Shown: positions 8,969 through 17,800 of the stretch, one piece after another | How positions within the stretch are numbered: the first letter of the stretch is position 1 | Layout of the letters: every line of letters begins with the position of its first letter | Assembly (NCBI RefSeq): GCF_012927165.1 | Contig: NZ_JABBGA010000023.1 | Coordinates: forward strand, 1-64,000 | Reading direction: 5' to 3' | DNA: 64,000 nucleotides | DNA from: Zoogloea dura | GTDB taxonomy: Bacteria; Pseudomonadota; Gammaproteobacteria; Burkholderiales; Rhodocyclaceae | The notes under the pieces: generated by a model | Seen by the model: the letters and a program-made list of their open reading frames with translations, nothing else | Told to the model about the DNA's origin: nothing | Database searches by the model: none | Translations under genes and position numbers: made by a program

Positions 8969-10312
8969 ATGAAGCAGGAATCCCTCCCCATCGCCAGCGC
9001 CGTCCCGGTCGTCCCGGTCGTAAACTGGCGGACCCATCTGAGCCTGCTGCTGCTGGCCCTGGTGTATGTGTTCTCGTATATCGACCGCAACGTCATCGCC
9101 ATCCTGATCGAGCCGATCAAGCGGGAGTTCGGCGCCTCCGACACGGCCATGGGCCTGCTCACCGGCCTGGCCTTCGGGGTGCTCTACGCGGTGATGGGCA
9201 TCCCCCTCGGGCGGCTCGCCGACCAGGGCTTCAACCGGCGCAACCTGGTGGCCATGGCCTGCGGCCTGTGGAGCCTGGCCACCATGGCCTGCGGCATGGC
9301 CGGCCAGTTCTGGCAGCTGATGATCGCCCGCATGACGGTGGCCATCGGCGAGGCGGGCGGCATGGCCCCGTCCATGTCGATGGTGTCGGATCTGTACCCC
9401 AAGGAACGCCGCTCGATGGTCATCAGCCTGTTCATGATGGGGCCGCACATCGGCATGATCCTGGCCATGGCCCTCGGCGGCTGGATCGCTCAGCAGCATG
9501 GCTGGCGGGCCACCTTCCTGTTCTTCGGGGTGCCCGGCATCGTGCTCGCCGCCTTGCTCTGGCTGCTGGTCCGGGAGCCGCGCCGCGGTGGCTTCGACAG
9601 CGGGCCGGCGGCCATCGCCAGCCCTGCCCTGCCCCTCTTTGCCCAGCTGCGCGAGCTGCTGCGCATCCGCGCCTTTCTGCTGGTGTGCCTGGCCTGCGGG
9701 CTGGGTGGCATTGCCGGCTACGGCTACGGCATCTGGGGGCCGAGCTTCCTGATGCGCAGCCACACCCTGCCCCTGGCCCAGGCCGGCCTGCTGTTCGGCC
9801 TGGCTAGCGGCCTGGGCGCCGCCGGCGGGGCCATCTTCGGCGGCTGGTACTGCGACCGGCTGACCCGCCGCGACCCACGCTGGCAGATCCGCCTGCCCAT
9901 GCTCGGCGCCATCCTGGGCCTGCCCATGGGCTTCGCCTTCCTGCTGTGGCCGGCCGGCAACTGGCAGCTGGGCAGCCTGGCCATCCCCCACGCCATGATC
10001 TTTGCGGTGGGCTTCGGCTTCTTCAACGCTTGGTGGCCGCCCCTGTGCTACGCCGCCACCAGCCACATGATGGCGCCCAACCAGCGGGCCCTCGGGGCAG
10101 CCCTGCTCAACCTCTTCCTGACCCTCTTCGGCGCCGGCCTGGGTCCGCTCCTCTCCGGCGCGCTGAGCGACCTGTTCGTCGGCCGCTTCGGGCCGGGCAG
10201 CCTGCGCTACGCCCTGCTCCTCACCCTGTGCCTGCTGGGGATCTCCGCGCTGTTGCTGGGCCGCGCCATCCAGGACTACGTGCGGCGCCTCGACGCCCTC
10301 AAGGCCGGCTGA
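8969..10312 (+). CDS. MFS transporter, spinster-like
   Basis: This is a 447-residue inner-membrane protein with about 12 hydrophobic segments. The first membrane helix contains YVFSYIDRNVIAILIEPIK, typical of the spinster-like MFS group that includes steroid and aromatic acid permeases. The A motif appears as GRLADQGFNRR near residue 80. An earlier in-frame ATG at 8909 falls inside the regulatory dyad; the start at 8969 has GGAG seven bases upstream and is preferred. Given the dyad and the adjacent oxygenase gene, uptake of a steroid substrate or export of an intermediate is likely; direction cannot be told. Confidence 0.85.
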   Translation: MKQESLPIASAVPVVPVVNWRTHLSLLLLALVYVFSYIDRNVIAILIEPIKREFGASDTAMGLLTGLAFGVLYAVMGIPLGRLADQGFNRRNLVAMACGLWSLATMACGMAGQFWQLMIARMTVAIGEAGGMAPSMSMVSDLYPKERRSMVISLFMMGPHIGMILAMALGGWIAQQHGWRATFLFFGVPGIVLAALLWLLVREPRRGGFDSGPAAIASPALPLFAQLRELLRIRAFLLVCLACGLGGIAGYGYGIWGPSFLMRSHTLPLAQAGLLFGLASGLGAAGGAIFGGWYCDRLTRRDPRWQIRLPMLGAILGLPMGFAFLLWPAGNWQLGSLAIPHAMIFAVGFGFFNAWWPPLCYAATSHMMAPNQRALGAALLNLFLTLFGAGLGPLLSGALSDLFVGRFGPGSLRYALLLTLCLLGISALLLGRAIQDYVRRLDALKAG

Positions 10313-10317
10313 GCGCC

Positions 10318-10336
10318 CATCGTCCGAACGGGGGAT
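10318..10336. promoter_or_regulatory. imperfect regulon dyad before the Rieske oxygenase gene
   Basis: The left arm CATCGTCC is perfect; the right arm reads GGGGGATG instead of GGACGATG, with GAAC between and possibly one extra base. It lies about 72 nt upstream of the oxygenase ATG. Its better arm points away from that gene, unlike most other copies. Confidence 0.45.
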
Positions 10337-10408
10337 GTCCCGCCCCGGCCGCCTCCCCACAATCGGACGCGCATCCACACCCACACCACATCACGAAAAG
10401 GAGCCTCC

Positions 10409-11518
10409 ATGGCCACCACCAAGGACTATCGACTCGGCGAATTCACCTTCCCCCGCGGCTGGTTCATGATCGCCGACGCAGAAGAGCTGAACACCCACAA
10501 ACCCCTGGCGGTCCGTTTCCTCGGCAAGGACTTTGCCCTCTACAGGGGCCGCGAAAGCGGCAAGGTGGTTCTGCTGGACGCCTACTGCCCGCACATGAAG
10601 ACCCACCTGGCGGCCCCCAACGACACCTCCTACGTGGTGCTGGACGGCGGTGGCAGCAACGTCGAGGGTGACGGCATCCGCTGCCCCTACCACGCCTGGC
10701 GCTTCGGCCCGGACGGCAAGTGCAACGACATCCCCTACCATGAAGGCAGCATCCCGGCCACCGCCAGCGTGAAGTCCTGGCCGGTGGTGGAGAGCCTGGG
10801 CGCCATCTGGCTGTGGCACGACCCGGAAGGTGGCGAACCCGAATGGGATCACCCCAGCCTGCCCCAGTGGGACGACCCGGCCTGGGTGCGCTGGAAGTTC
10901 GACCACCTGGGCATCCTCGAGCAGCACCCCCAGGAAGTCATCGACAACATCTGCGACTACGGCCACCTCAGCCCGATCCACGGCTCCACCGTGGAAAAGT
11001 ACGAGAACGAGTTCAAGGGCCACAACGCCATCCAGCGCCAGTGCGGCCCGCACCGCACCCTGGTGGGCCCGGACGGGGTCAGCCCGATCCTGCACACCAT
11101 CACCATCTATCACGGCCCCGGCGTGCTCATCTCCCACCTCACCGGCCTGTACGACGCGGTGATGATGATCACCCACACCCCGGTCGAAGACGGCTCGGTG
11201 AAGGTCTGGCACGCCCTGCTGGTCAAGTCGCCCGGCGGCAACGACACGGCCACCCTGCCCGATACCATCGCCGCCCGCCAGTTCCAGGAATCCGCCCGCC
11301 TCGCCTTCGCCCAGGACTTCGAGGTGTGGACCAACAAGGGCCCCTGCCTCAACGGCCTCTTCATCCCCAGCGACGGCCCCTTCATGAAGGCCCGCATCTG
11401 GTACAAGCAGTTCTACAACCCGCGCGCCATGAAGCAGGAGTTCCTGGAGCAGTGCGAGGGGTATTACGTGCCGAAGGGCGCGGTGCCTTATACGGACAAG
11501 GAGCCCGTGGCCGCCTGA
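10409..11518 (+). CDS. kshA: KshA-type Rieske oxygenase, 3-ketosteroid 9-alpha-hydroxylase oxygenase subunit
   Basis: This is a 369-residue Rieske non-haem iron oxygenase. Rieske ligands are C60, H62, C92 and H95. The loop between the pairs is about 13 residues longer than in most family members. The mononuclear iron motif N180-x2-D183-x2-H186-x4-H191 is complete. This layout matches proteobacterial KshA, which adds the 9-alpha hydroxyl that triggers B-ring opening of 1,4-diene-3-ketosteroids. A related steroid oxygenase is the alternative. The start has a strong AAAAGGAGCC ribosome binding site. No reductase partner (KshB) is nearby, so electrons must come from a protein encoded elsewhere. 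A terminator follows. Confidence 0.78.
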   Translation: MATTKDYRLGEFTFPRGWFMIADAEELNTHKPLAVRFLGKDFALYRGRESGKVVLLDAYCPHMKTHLAAPNDTSYVVLDGGGSNVEGDGIRCPYHAWRFGPDGKCNDIPYHEGSIPATASVKSWPVVESLGAIWLWHDPEGGEPEWDHPSLPQWDDPAWVRWKFDHLGILEQHPQEVIDNICDYGHLSPIHGSTVEKYENEFKGHNAIQRQCGPHRTLVGPDGVSPILHTITIYHGPGVLISHLTGLYDAVMMITHTPVEDGSVKVWHALLVKSPGGNDTATLPDTIAARQFQESARLAFAQDFEVWTNKGPCLNGLFIPSDGPFMKARIWYKQFYNPRAMKQEFLEQCEGYYVPKGAVPYTDKEPVAA

Positions 11519-11545
11519 GGGATGGCCTGATCCTTGATGCATGAA

Positions 11546-11580
11546 GCAGGAAGCCGCAGGAATGCGGCTTCCTGCGTTTG
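11546..11580 (+). terminator. terminator-like hairpin after kshA
   Basis: A perfect 13-bp stem GCAGGAAGCCGCA/TGCGGCTTCCTGC (11546-11558 and 11563-11575, GGAA loop) is followed by GTTTG. The U-run is short, but position and stem strength fit termination of kshA. Confidence 0.65.
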
Positions 11581-11614
11581 GAGGGTGCTCCTTCTTGCCC
11601 CGCGCGCGCCGGCG

Positions 11615-12457
11615 TCAGTGACGCTCCCGCAAGCGGAATAGTGTGCGGGAGCCGCCCTTCGGCATGCCCTCGTCCATGACGTCGAACAGTTCCGAGCCGA
11701 TGAGCAGCTGCTTGAGACTCTTGAATCCATAGCGCTCAACCAAGTGTGCCAACTCATCGGGATGCTCCTTCGCAGCCACCTGCCCCGCAGTGGACAAATA
11801 CGTCCAGCCATCGGTGCGCTTGTCCCGCCCATGGACCTCGCAGAACAGGCTGATCAGGGGAGACCGTTGCAGCCAGGCCAACTCAAACTGCCGCTCAAAC
11901 TCCGGGCTTGCGACGAGCTCGGCCATGGACTTCCTGCCTTGCTCTATCCGCAGCGAAATCTCCTTCAGATGGTCGAACATCGGCGAGACTTTATCGCGCT
12001 GGACATCCAGGTAGGCCAGCGCGTCATTCAGCGCAGTCTCATCTCCCGGTTTCCAACGAGGCAGGAAGTGATGGACAAGCTCATTGCGTTGCTCGGTCAT
12101 CAGCTTGAGATCCGCCCGCATTCTCTGAACGAACGCATCCTCGACTTCCATCGTGAACTTGAAACGGAAGGCACACTGCGCAGTCTCCGGCACCCCGAAC
12201 TCCGGTATCTCCAACCCCGCTTCCACCAGTACATCACTCAGGTAGTTTCGGACAAGCGTCCCAAGCGTCTGCTGCGCGGGCCTTCCCCCGACAACAGAAG
12301 TCTCGACTAAGGCACTCGCGCCATCAGATCGGACATACGTGCTATTGCTGTTCTCCAAGATGAACTTCAGGAACAGCTCGATCTGCTGAAAAATAACGAG
12401 ATTCCGCCCTACACGGCGCAGGACCTCGTCACTGGTGGGGGTGCGATCGTTGGACAT
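11615..12457 (-). CDS. OST-HTH/LOTUS-domain protein of unknown function
   Basis: This is a 280-residue soluble protein. The last 65 or so residues (DGWTYLSTAGQ ... HPDELAHLVERYGFKSLKQL ... LFRLRE) look like an OST-HTH/LOTUS winged helix, a module linked to RNA binding. The N-terminal 200 residues are helical with a conserved-looking RNELVHHFLPRW segment that recalls HEPN-like or C-terminal domains of defence and abortive-infection proteins; that link is only suggestive. No strong ribosome binding site is seen. It stands alone between the kshA terminator and a region of transposase fragments, so it is probably an accessory gene outside the steroid regulon. Confidence 0.6.
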   Translation of the reverse strand: MSNDRTPTSDEVLRRVGRNLVIFQQIELFLKFILENSNSTYVRSDGASALVETSVVGGRPAQQTLGTLVRNYLSDVLVEAGLEIPEFGVPETAQCAFRFKFTMEVEDAFVQRMRADLKLMTEQRNELVHHFLPRWKPGDETALNDALAYLDVQRDKVSPMFDHLKEISLRIEQGRKSMAELVASPEFERQFELAWLQRSPLISLFCEVHGRDKRTDGWTYLSTAGQVAAKEHPDELAHLVERYGFKSLKQLLIGSELFDVMDEGMPKGGSRTLFRLRERH

Positions 12458-12680
12458 GGAAGATCGTGGGGCTGCAAATGAAAAAAGAAGGCGTAGCTCT
12501 AAGACAATTGGAGAAGTTGGTGTATTGAATGGCGGCTTGTCGGCCGGAACAGTCGTTCATGCTCTGCGCACCGAGCGGCTTCTTTGGGACAGACAACCGC
12601 CGCTCAGTGTAGTACAAGACTGATGGGCAGCTTTCAACGCGAGCGACAGGCTTCACAAAGACGATTAGTGGCGCGACCTG

Positions 12681-12773
12681 CAGAGCTTTGCCTTGGTCGA
12701 GCGTGCTCACCGTATCGGCGACAGGACGAGCATTGAACGCCGCTATTACGTCAGCAGCCTGGCCCTGCGCATG
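12681..12773 (+). pseudogene. remnant of an ISAs1-family transposase
   Basis: Frame +3 from 12681 encodes QSFALVERAHRIGDRTSIER followed by RYYVSSLALR. This matches the region of ISAs1 (H-repeat-associated) transposases around the R-Y-Y-x-S-S-L motif, just before the SHWGIEN box, which is missing. Only about 31 codons survive and no start is present, so it is a fragment. Confidence 0.5.
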
Positions 12774-12802
12774 AACGGGGGGTCACAGTCGTCACCTCCT
12801 AG

Positions 12803-12981
12803 CATCCCACCCGTAAGCATCCAGAGACCCTCGACAAGCACCTTTACCGAAGCCGCAATCTGATCGAACGCTGGTTTTGTCGCGTTAGCCAATCCGGTGT
12901 ATCGCAACCCGCTACAACAAGCTGGCATCGCACTTCGCATCGTTCATCCGCTTATGTGCGGCTGTCATTTTGGGGGCGTGA
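12803..12981 (+). pseudogene. frameshifted C-terminus of an IS5-family (IS427-group) transposase
   Basis: One frame (12803 to about 12895) encodes DKHLYRSRNLIERWFCRV, the helix carrying the catalytic glutamate region of IS427-group transposases. The sequence continues in another frame from 12895 as IATRYNKLASHFASFIRLCA and ends at TGA 12979-12981. The two halves together give the expected ending (ERWF..RV/K..RR-IATRY-KLA..F..F..L..A), so a single frameshift inactivated it. It differs from the transposase end at the window start. Confidence 0.7.
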
Positions 12982-13774
12982 ATATCCACACACCCTAGTG
13001 CTGGAGAGCCCACGCAACGCCCTCGGTCGATGCGTAGTGCAATGCCGCGGTCTGGCTCGTGAAACTGGGCTTGAAGCGCATGATCCGGGTCGTGCTGGAT
13101 GTCCCCCTGCCCGAATGTATCGATACCGATGCCGCAAAGCCGCCGTCGGGGTTGGGTTTTGTCATGGGGGCGACGCGAAAGCGGCCTACTGCAATGTGTG
13201 AGTTGTTGTGCATGTTTCCAATATGTTCTGGGGAAATATCCATCGTTATTGCAATGGATCAAGAGTGGGATTGAAGTGAAGCCTCTTGCGTCAGCGCAAA
13301 AAACCGGCTTTTCCGGGAGGACTTCAGAAGTGCGGCGCGACACCGCTTTCCGTCTGAATACACGACGGGATAAAGGTGAATGCGGTGTGTTCGGATGCGG
13401 CTGCCCGCACGGCAATTTCCTGACAGGCAGGTTCCGCGACCATGGCATGTCTCGATCGCAAGCTTGCCTCACGGCGGAGCTGCTTTGGGGGCTTCTTGAA
13501 GAGGGTCGGGCGTGAAGCAGAAGTACAGGCCGCCTGAGCCCAGCGAAGAAGGCTCCGGCATGGCGGGCTTCAAAGGGCAAAGGCCGTGCAGCAGCGCTCC
13601 GCTCCTGGCGCAAAGCGCATCCGAAGCGGCCATCGCCAGCCGGCCACTGGCTCAGCGGCGGGGGTACGCACTCACGGAGAACCCCAGCGGCCTGTGCCGA
13701 TGTATCGCTCTGCTCATCACCGATGTCCCTGCCCGCAGGAAACGGTCTGAGCCGGTGTGGGCAGAGCCAGGCGC
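12982..13774. other. long intergenic region without a recognisable gene
   Basis: About 790 bases follow the transposase remnant. Several frames are open, but none has a plausible ribosome binding site, composition or recognisable motif on either strand. The region is less GC-rich than its surroundings up to about 13400. It probably holds decayed insertion or mobile DNA. Confidence 0.5.
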
Positions 13775-14032
13775 TTAACGGCGCTTCGGCCGTGCCGCGA
13801 GGGGTGCGCGGCCCTCGATGTGGCGGAAGGTGATTCGACCCTTGCTCAGGTCGTAAGGGGACAGCTCCAGAGAGACCTTGTCGCCGGCCAGAACGCGAAT
13901 ATGATTCTTGCGCATTTTTCCGCCGCTGTAGGCCACAAGCATGTGCCCGTTATCGAGGGTGACGCGAAAGCGCGAATCCGGCAGCACTTCCATCACGACA
14001 CCTTGCATTTCCAGTAGATCTTCTTTGGCCAT
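13775..14032 (-). CDS. infA: translation initiation factor IF-1 paralogue
   Basis: This is an 85-residue S1/OB-fold protein with the IF-1 signatures: [17 protein letters not shown], the central [34 protein letters not shown], and an arginine-rich tail. IF-1 binds the ribosomal A site during initiation. The start at 14032 fits family length and has GGAG eight bases upstream; an ATG six bases earlier is possible. The gene is not in a ribosomal protein operon but close to a cold-shock protein gene, so it is probably a second copy of the kind many betaproteobacteria carry. Confidence 0.9.
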   Translation of the reverse strand: MAKEDLLEMQGVVMEVLPDSRFRVTLDNGHMLVAYSGGKMRKNHIRVLAGDKVSLELSPYDLSKGRITFRHIEGRAPLAARPKRR

Positions 14033-14092
14033 GGTCATTTCTCCAGGGGTAAGTTAAGTCAAGCCCTAAAGAAACGGGGCCGGGGGCAATGC

Positions 14093-14455
14093 TCATTCGG
14101 TCGGAGCAAAGCCGTAATAGGATCCGTAGGGGGACGGATCCGGGGCGTAGGCGGCAAGCTTGATGGCGTCCGCCAGGGTGACCTGGTCGGTGAAACCATC
14201 GACGCCACCCGCCTCCTTGAGCCATCGCGCTTCGACTTCACTGTCGCTCAGGCCATGCAGATCAAGGTTCTTGTTCAATCGCTCCGAGCGGTATTCGAAA
14301 GCCGTGTCATGGGCAATGAACAAGGTATGGGGGCATGCGGTGATGCGGGTCTCATCAACCGGGTCCGCACCCATGACCCGCGTACCGCAGAACGGGCAAT
14401 GGACAGGGGTGTAGTAAAACGTTCTCAGCTCGGTTCGCTGAATGCCAGTTGTCAT
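14093..14455 (-). CDS. small zinc-motif protein of unknown function
   Basis: This is a 120-residue soluble protein. Near the N-terminus is HCPFCGTRV, followed by ITACPHTLFIAHD, giving a C-x2-C...C-P-H set that could bind zinc. The rest is polar, with no recognised domain. The start was placed at 14455 because ATGGAG six bases before it makes a good ribosome binding site; an ATG 12 bases upstream has none. It lies between the IF-1 paralogue and the cold-shock gene on the same strand. Function unknown. Confidence 0.6.
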   Translation of the reverse strand: MTTGIQRTELRTFYYTPVHCPFCGTRVMGADPVDETRITACPHTLFIAHDTAFEYRSERLNKNLDLHGLSDSEVEARWLKEAGGVDGFTDQVTLADAIKLAAYAPDPSPYGSYYGFAPTE

Positions 14456-14805
14456 GCTGTGCTCCATATGGATGGAGAGGCGCGCCTTGAGTGCTGCCCG
14501 ATCGCTCGCGCCTTGCCGCTGCTTCCTGCGGATGGCGATGAAGCGCTGAACGAGGCCAGCCTGCCCATGGGCGATGACCGGATGGATGTGCCAGGCACCA
14601 TCAGGCGTCCTCGCAGGGCAAGTGCAATACACGCATCGGAACGGAGCGTCTGAACCTTCGCTCTGCGTCCTGCTCTGGATTGATTGTTTTTTGCCGGGTC
14701 CGCATGGGAATCAGGGCGATTCCATGCCTGTGCCGACCATGATGTCGGCACAAGTACTCGCAGGCCGCCGAGAGGATTCAGCTGCCTTGAATGTCGCCGC
14801 AAGAG
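14456..14805. other. intergenic region with one perfect inverted repeat
   Basis: No gene is recognised here. The only structure is a perfect 9-bp inverted repeat TGTGCCGAC/GTCGGCACA at 14729-14752 (loop CATGAT), 54 bases beyond the cold-shock gene stop. It has no U-run on either strand, so it could be a processing or weak termination signal. Confidence 0.4.
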
Positions 14806-15009
14806 TCAGGCGATCTGGATGTTGCTTGCCTGCTTGCCCTTCGGGCCATTCGTAACGTCGAAATTGACGCGCTGGCCTTCGGTCAGGCTCTTGAAGCCCG
14901 CGGACTGAATCGCGGAAAAGTGGGCGAAGAGATCGTCGCCACCTTCATCGGGGGTAATGAAGCCAAAACCTTTGGAATCGTTAAACCACTTCACAGTACC
15001 TTTTGTCAT
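14806..15009 (-). CDS. CspA-family cold-shock protein
   Basis: This is a 67-residue single cold-shock domain. The RNA-binding motifs [20 protein letters not shown] (RNP1 and RNP2 region) are intact. It acts as an RNA chaperone in the cytoplasm. The start at 15009 (MTKGTVKWF) is the family start and has GGAG nine bases upstream; the open frame further upstream is not coding. It runs in the same direction as the zinc-motif and IF-1 genes, but the gaps are large enough for separate transcription. Confidence 0.95.
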   Translation of the reverse strand: MTKGTVKWFNDSKGFGFITPDEGGDDLFAHFSAIQSAGFKSLTEGQRVNFDVTNGPKGKQASNIQIA

Positions 15010-15273
15010 ATTTTTAGTCTCCGAAAAATGACGGGGCATGGCCCCAGAATGGAGCGAGATCAAAAGGGCGAAGCAAAAATGGGGGGGTGCCGCCGCAGGA
15101 CTGCGGACGCTAGACCAACAAAATCACAACACGACTAGAAATCGCGAGAATTGGTTATACGTGCTGCCAAGTGATATGGCAAGCGAAATCTCGATTCCGG
15201 CAATCCGGTGCCAATACGCTGAAATCCGGAGGTTCGGCCAGCCCGCCCCATCAGGAACAGGCCTTCTCCGTAC

Positions 15274-16476
15274 TCAGCACACCTCGAACAAGCCCGCCGC
15301 TCCCATCCCCCCACCAATGCACATCGACACCACCACATAGCGCACGCCCCTGCGCCGCCCTTCGAGCAGCGCGTGGCCGACCATGCGGGCGCCGGACATG
15401 CCGAAGGGATGGCCGATGGCGATGGCGCCGCCGTTCACGTTGAGGCGCTCGTTGGGGATGCCCAGGGTGTCGCGGCAGTGGAGGACCTGGCAGGCGAAGG
15501 CTTCGTTGATCTCCCACAGGCCCACGTCGCTCACCGCCAGGCCGAATCGCTCGAGGAGCCTGGGGATGGCGAAGACGGGGCCGATGCCCATTTCGTCGGG
15601 GGCACAGCCGGCCACGCTGATGCCCCGGTAGATGCCCAGCGGGGCGATGCCCCTGCGCTCGGCTTCGTCACGGCTCATCACCAGGGCAGCGGAGGCGCCG
15701 TCGGAGAACTGGGAGGCGTTGCCGGCGGTGATGAACTCGCCCTGGGCGATCCATTTGCCGTCCTTCCACACGGGCTTGAGCTTTTGCAGGTCTTCCAGGG
15801 TGGTGGAGACGCGGTTGCATTCGTCCTTGGTGGCGGTCACGTCTTCGTGGCCGGTCGGGTTGCCTTCCTTGTCGAAGACGAGCTTGCGGGCGGCCAGGGG
15901 CACGATCTCGGCGTCGAACAGGCCGGCGGCCTGGGCGGCGGCGGTGCGTTGCTGGCTCTGCAGGGCATAGGCGTCCTGGGCGTCGCGGCTGATGCCGTAG
16001 CGGCGGGAGACGATCTCGGCGGTCTCCAGCATCGGGATGTAGGCGCTGGGCACCACCTCCTGCACGGCCAGGGACTGGGCCCGGTAGGTGTTCTTGTGCT
16101 TGGTCTGGGTGAGGGACAGGGACTCGACGCCGCCGGCAATCGCGATCTTCATCTCGCCGGCCAGGATGTTCTTGGCGGCGACACCGATGGTCATGAGGCC
16201 GGAGGCGCACATGCGATCCAGGGCCATGCCGGGCACGCTGTCCGGCAGGCCGCCGGTGTAGGCGCACAGGCGGCCGATGTTGTAGGCCTGGGTGCCCTGC
16301 TGCACGGCGGCACCCATGATGACGTCCTCGACGGCGCCCGGCTCGATGCCGGCCCGCTCGACGACGGCGCGCACCACGTGGCCGCCCAGCACGGGGGCCT
16401 CGGTGTCGTTGAAGGAGCCCCGGAAGGACTTGCTCAGCGCGGTGCGCGCGGTGGAGACGATGACGGCTTCGGTCAT
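15274..16476 (-). CDS. thiolase (FadA5-like acetyl-CoA acetyltransferase)
   Basis: This is a 400-residue thiolase II-type enzyme. The nucleophile is C90 in [11 protein letters not shown]; the C-terminal catalytic motifs [17 protein letters not shown] and [10 protein letters not shown] are present. It should cleave a 3-oxoacyl-CoA to release acetyl- or propionyl-CoA. It resembles FadA5, the steroid side-chain thiolase of actinobacteria, more than FadA6, which is encoded separately at 20369-21550; the exact step is uncertain. It is the last gene of the long minus-strand operon, 10 bases after the MaoC gene. The start has only a weak ribosome binding site. Confidence 0.85.
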   Translation of the reverse strand: MTEAVIVSTARTALSKSFRGSFNDTEAPVLGGHVVRAVVERAGIEPGAVEDVIMGAAVQQGTQAYNIGRLCAYTGGLPDSVPGMALDRMCASGLMTIGVAAKNILAGEMKIAIAGGVESLSLTQTKHKNTYRAQSLAVQEVVPSAYIPMLETAEIVSRRYGISRDAQDAYALQSQQRTAAAQAAGLFDAEIVPLAARKLVFDKEGNPTGHEDVTATKDECNRVSTTLEDLQKLKPVWKDGKWIAQGEFITAGNASQFSDGASAALVMSRDEAERRGIAPLGIYRGISVAGCAPDEMGIGPVFAIPRLLERFGLAVSDVGLWEINEAFACQVLHCRDTLGIPNERLNVNGGAIAIGHPFGMSGARMVGHALLEGRRRGVRYVVVSMCIGGGMGAAGLFEVC

Positions 16477-16486
16477 GGCAGTGCTT

Positions 16487-16966
16487 TCAGGAAACCGCCG
16501 GAGCGGTGGAGTGGAAGGTGTAGCGGCTGATCGTGTCGATGACGCAGCCAGGGCGGTCGCCGCCCTCGATCTCGATGCTGACGCGGACGGTGGATTGCAC
16601 CGCCTCGCCCAGCGCCTCGACCTTGAGGATCTCGCCGCGGCCGCGGATGCGGGCGCCGACCTTGACGGGCGCCGGGAAGCGCACCCGGTCGGTGCCCACG
16701 TTGACACCCATCTTCATGTTGTCGATGTGGATCAGCAGGGGCAGGAAGTGATTGACCAGGGACAGGATCAGGTAGCCGTGGGCGATGCAGCCGCCAAAGG
16801 GGCCGTCCTTGGCGCGCGCCGGGTCCACGTGGATCCACTGGTGGTCGCCGGTGGCGTCGGCAAACAGGTTCACCCGCTCCTGGGTGATCTCCAGCCAGTC
16901 GGTGGTCCCCAGGTCGGTGCCGGCGGCGGCCAGGAGCTCGGCCGCGCTGCTGAATACGTGTGCCAT
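16487..16966 (-). CDS. MaoC-like enoyl-CoA hydratase
   Basis: This is a 159-residue hotdog-fold hydratase with the intact motif [20 protein letters not shown] then CIAHGYL, holding the catalytic Asp/His pair near residues 41-46. MaoC hydratases add water to 2-enoyl-CoA. It lies between ipdF and the thiolase gene and could supply the hydration step before IpdF-type oxidation or thiolysis. It has a GGAGGCCCC ribosome binding site and is 10 bases downstream of ipdF. The substrate is inferred from context only. Confidence 0.88.
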   Translation of the reverse strand: MAHVFSSAAELLAAAGTDLGTTDWLEITQERVNLFADATGDHQWIHVDPARAKDGPFGGCIAHGYLILSLVNHFLPLLIHIDNMKMGVNVGTDRVRFPAPVKVGARIRGRGEILKVEALGEAVQSTVRVSIEIEGGDRPGCVIDTISRYTFHSTAPAVS

Positions 16967-16976
16967 GGGGCCTCCG

Positions 16977-17762
16977 TCAGGCGTGCTGGGAGCTGACCGA
17001 CAGCACCTCGCCGGCCATGTAGGAGGCGTAGTCGCTGGCCAGGAAGACCATCACATTGGCCACCTCCCACACCTCGGCGGCGCGGCCGAAGGCTTCGCGG
17101 CCGGCCAGCTGGGCCAGCAGCTCCTCGCTGGAGGCTTTCTTGAGAAAGTCGTGCAGCGCGATGGACGGCGACACGGCGTTGATGCGCACCCCGTACTCGG
17201 CGGCCTCCAGCGCGGCGCAGCGGGTCAGGGCCATCACCCCGGCCTTGGCGGCGGCGTAGTGGGCCTGCTCCTTCTGGGCCCGCCAGCCCAGCACGGAGGC
17301 GTTGTTGACGATCGCCCCGCGGCCGCGCGCCTGCATGGCGGGAAGCATGGCGCGGGTCATGCGGAAGGTGCCGGTGAGGGTGATGTCGAGCACCCTGCTC
17401 CACTCCTCGTCGCTCATGTCCACCACGCGCTTCTGGCCCCCCAGGCCGGCGTTGTTGATGAGCACGTCCACACCGCCCAGCCGGGCTTCGGCGGCGGCCA
17501 CCAGGGCCTGCACCTCTTCCTCGACGGTCACGTTGCAGAGCTGGCCATACACCTCGGCGAGGCCGGTTTCTTCCTTGAGCTTGGCGACGGCCTCTTCGAG
17601 GCGGCGCGGGTGGATGTCGGAAATCATCAGGGCGCGGCAGCCTTCTTCGGCGCAGCGCCGGGCGGCCGAGAAGCCGATGCCGGCGCCGGCGGCGGCGGTG
17701 ATCAGCACCGAGCGGCCCTTGAGCAGGCCGTGGCTGGGAACATATTGGGGGTTGAGGCTCAT
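16977..17762 (-). CDS. ipdF: IpdF-type SDR, 5-hydroxy-HIP-CoA dehydrogenase
   Basis: This 261-residue short-chain dehydrogenase closely follows mycobacterial IpdF. Features are the glycine motif ITAAAGAGIG, NNAGLGGQ, NNASVLGWRAQ with catalytic Ser, HYAAAKAGVMALTRC with Tyr and Lys, and the C-terminal SDYASYMAGEVLSVSSQH. IpdF oxidises the 5-hydroxyl of the indane-propionyl-CoA left after A/B-ring removal. The near-identity of several blocks recalled from the actinobacterial protein makes this one of the safest assignments in the window. It has a GGAGACAGATCC ribosome binding site. Confidence 0.9.
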   Translation of the reverse strand: MSLNPQYVPSHGLLKGRSVLITAAAGAGIGFSAARRCAEEGCRALMISDIHPRRLEEAVAKLKEETGLAEVYGQLCNVTVEEEVQALVAAAEARLGGVDVLINNAGLGGQKRVVDMSDEEWSRVLDITLTGTFRMTRAMLPAMQARGRGAIVNNASVLGWRAQKEQAHYAAAKAGVMALTRCAALEAAEYGVRINAVSPSIALHDFLKKASSEELLAQLAGREAFGRAAEVWEVANVMVFLASDYASYMAGEVLSVSSQHA

Positions 17763-17800
17763 GGATCTGTCTCCTGGAGGAATCGTTGTCGTTGTGGGGG

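Noticed and set aside
12912-13613. Possible 233-codon minus-strand gene in the transposase-remnant region
   Set aside because: It has no recognisable motif, no good ribosome binding site, and overlaps the plus-strand transposase fragment.
14729-14752. Perfect 9-bp inverted repeat as a terminator of the cold-shock gene
   Set aside because: There is no U-run on either strand, so it is recorded only as structure in the intergenic region.
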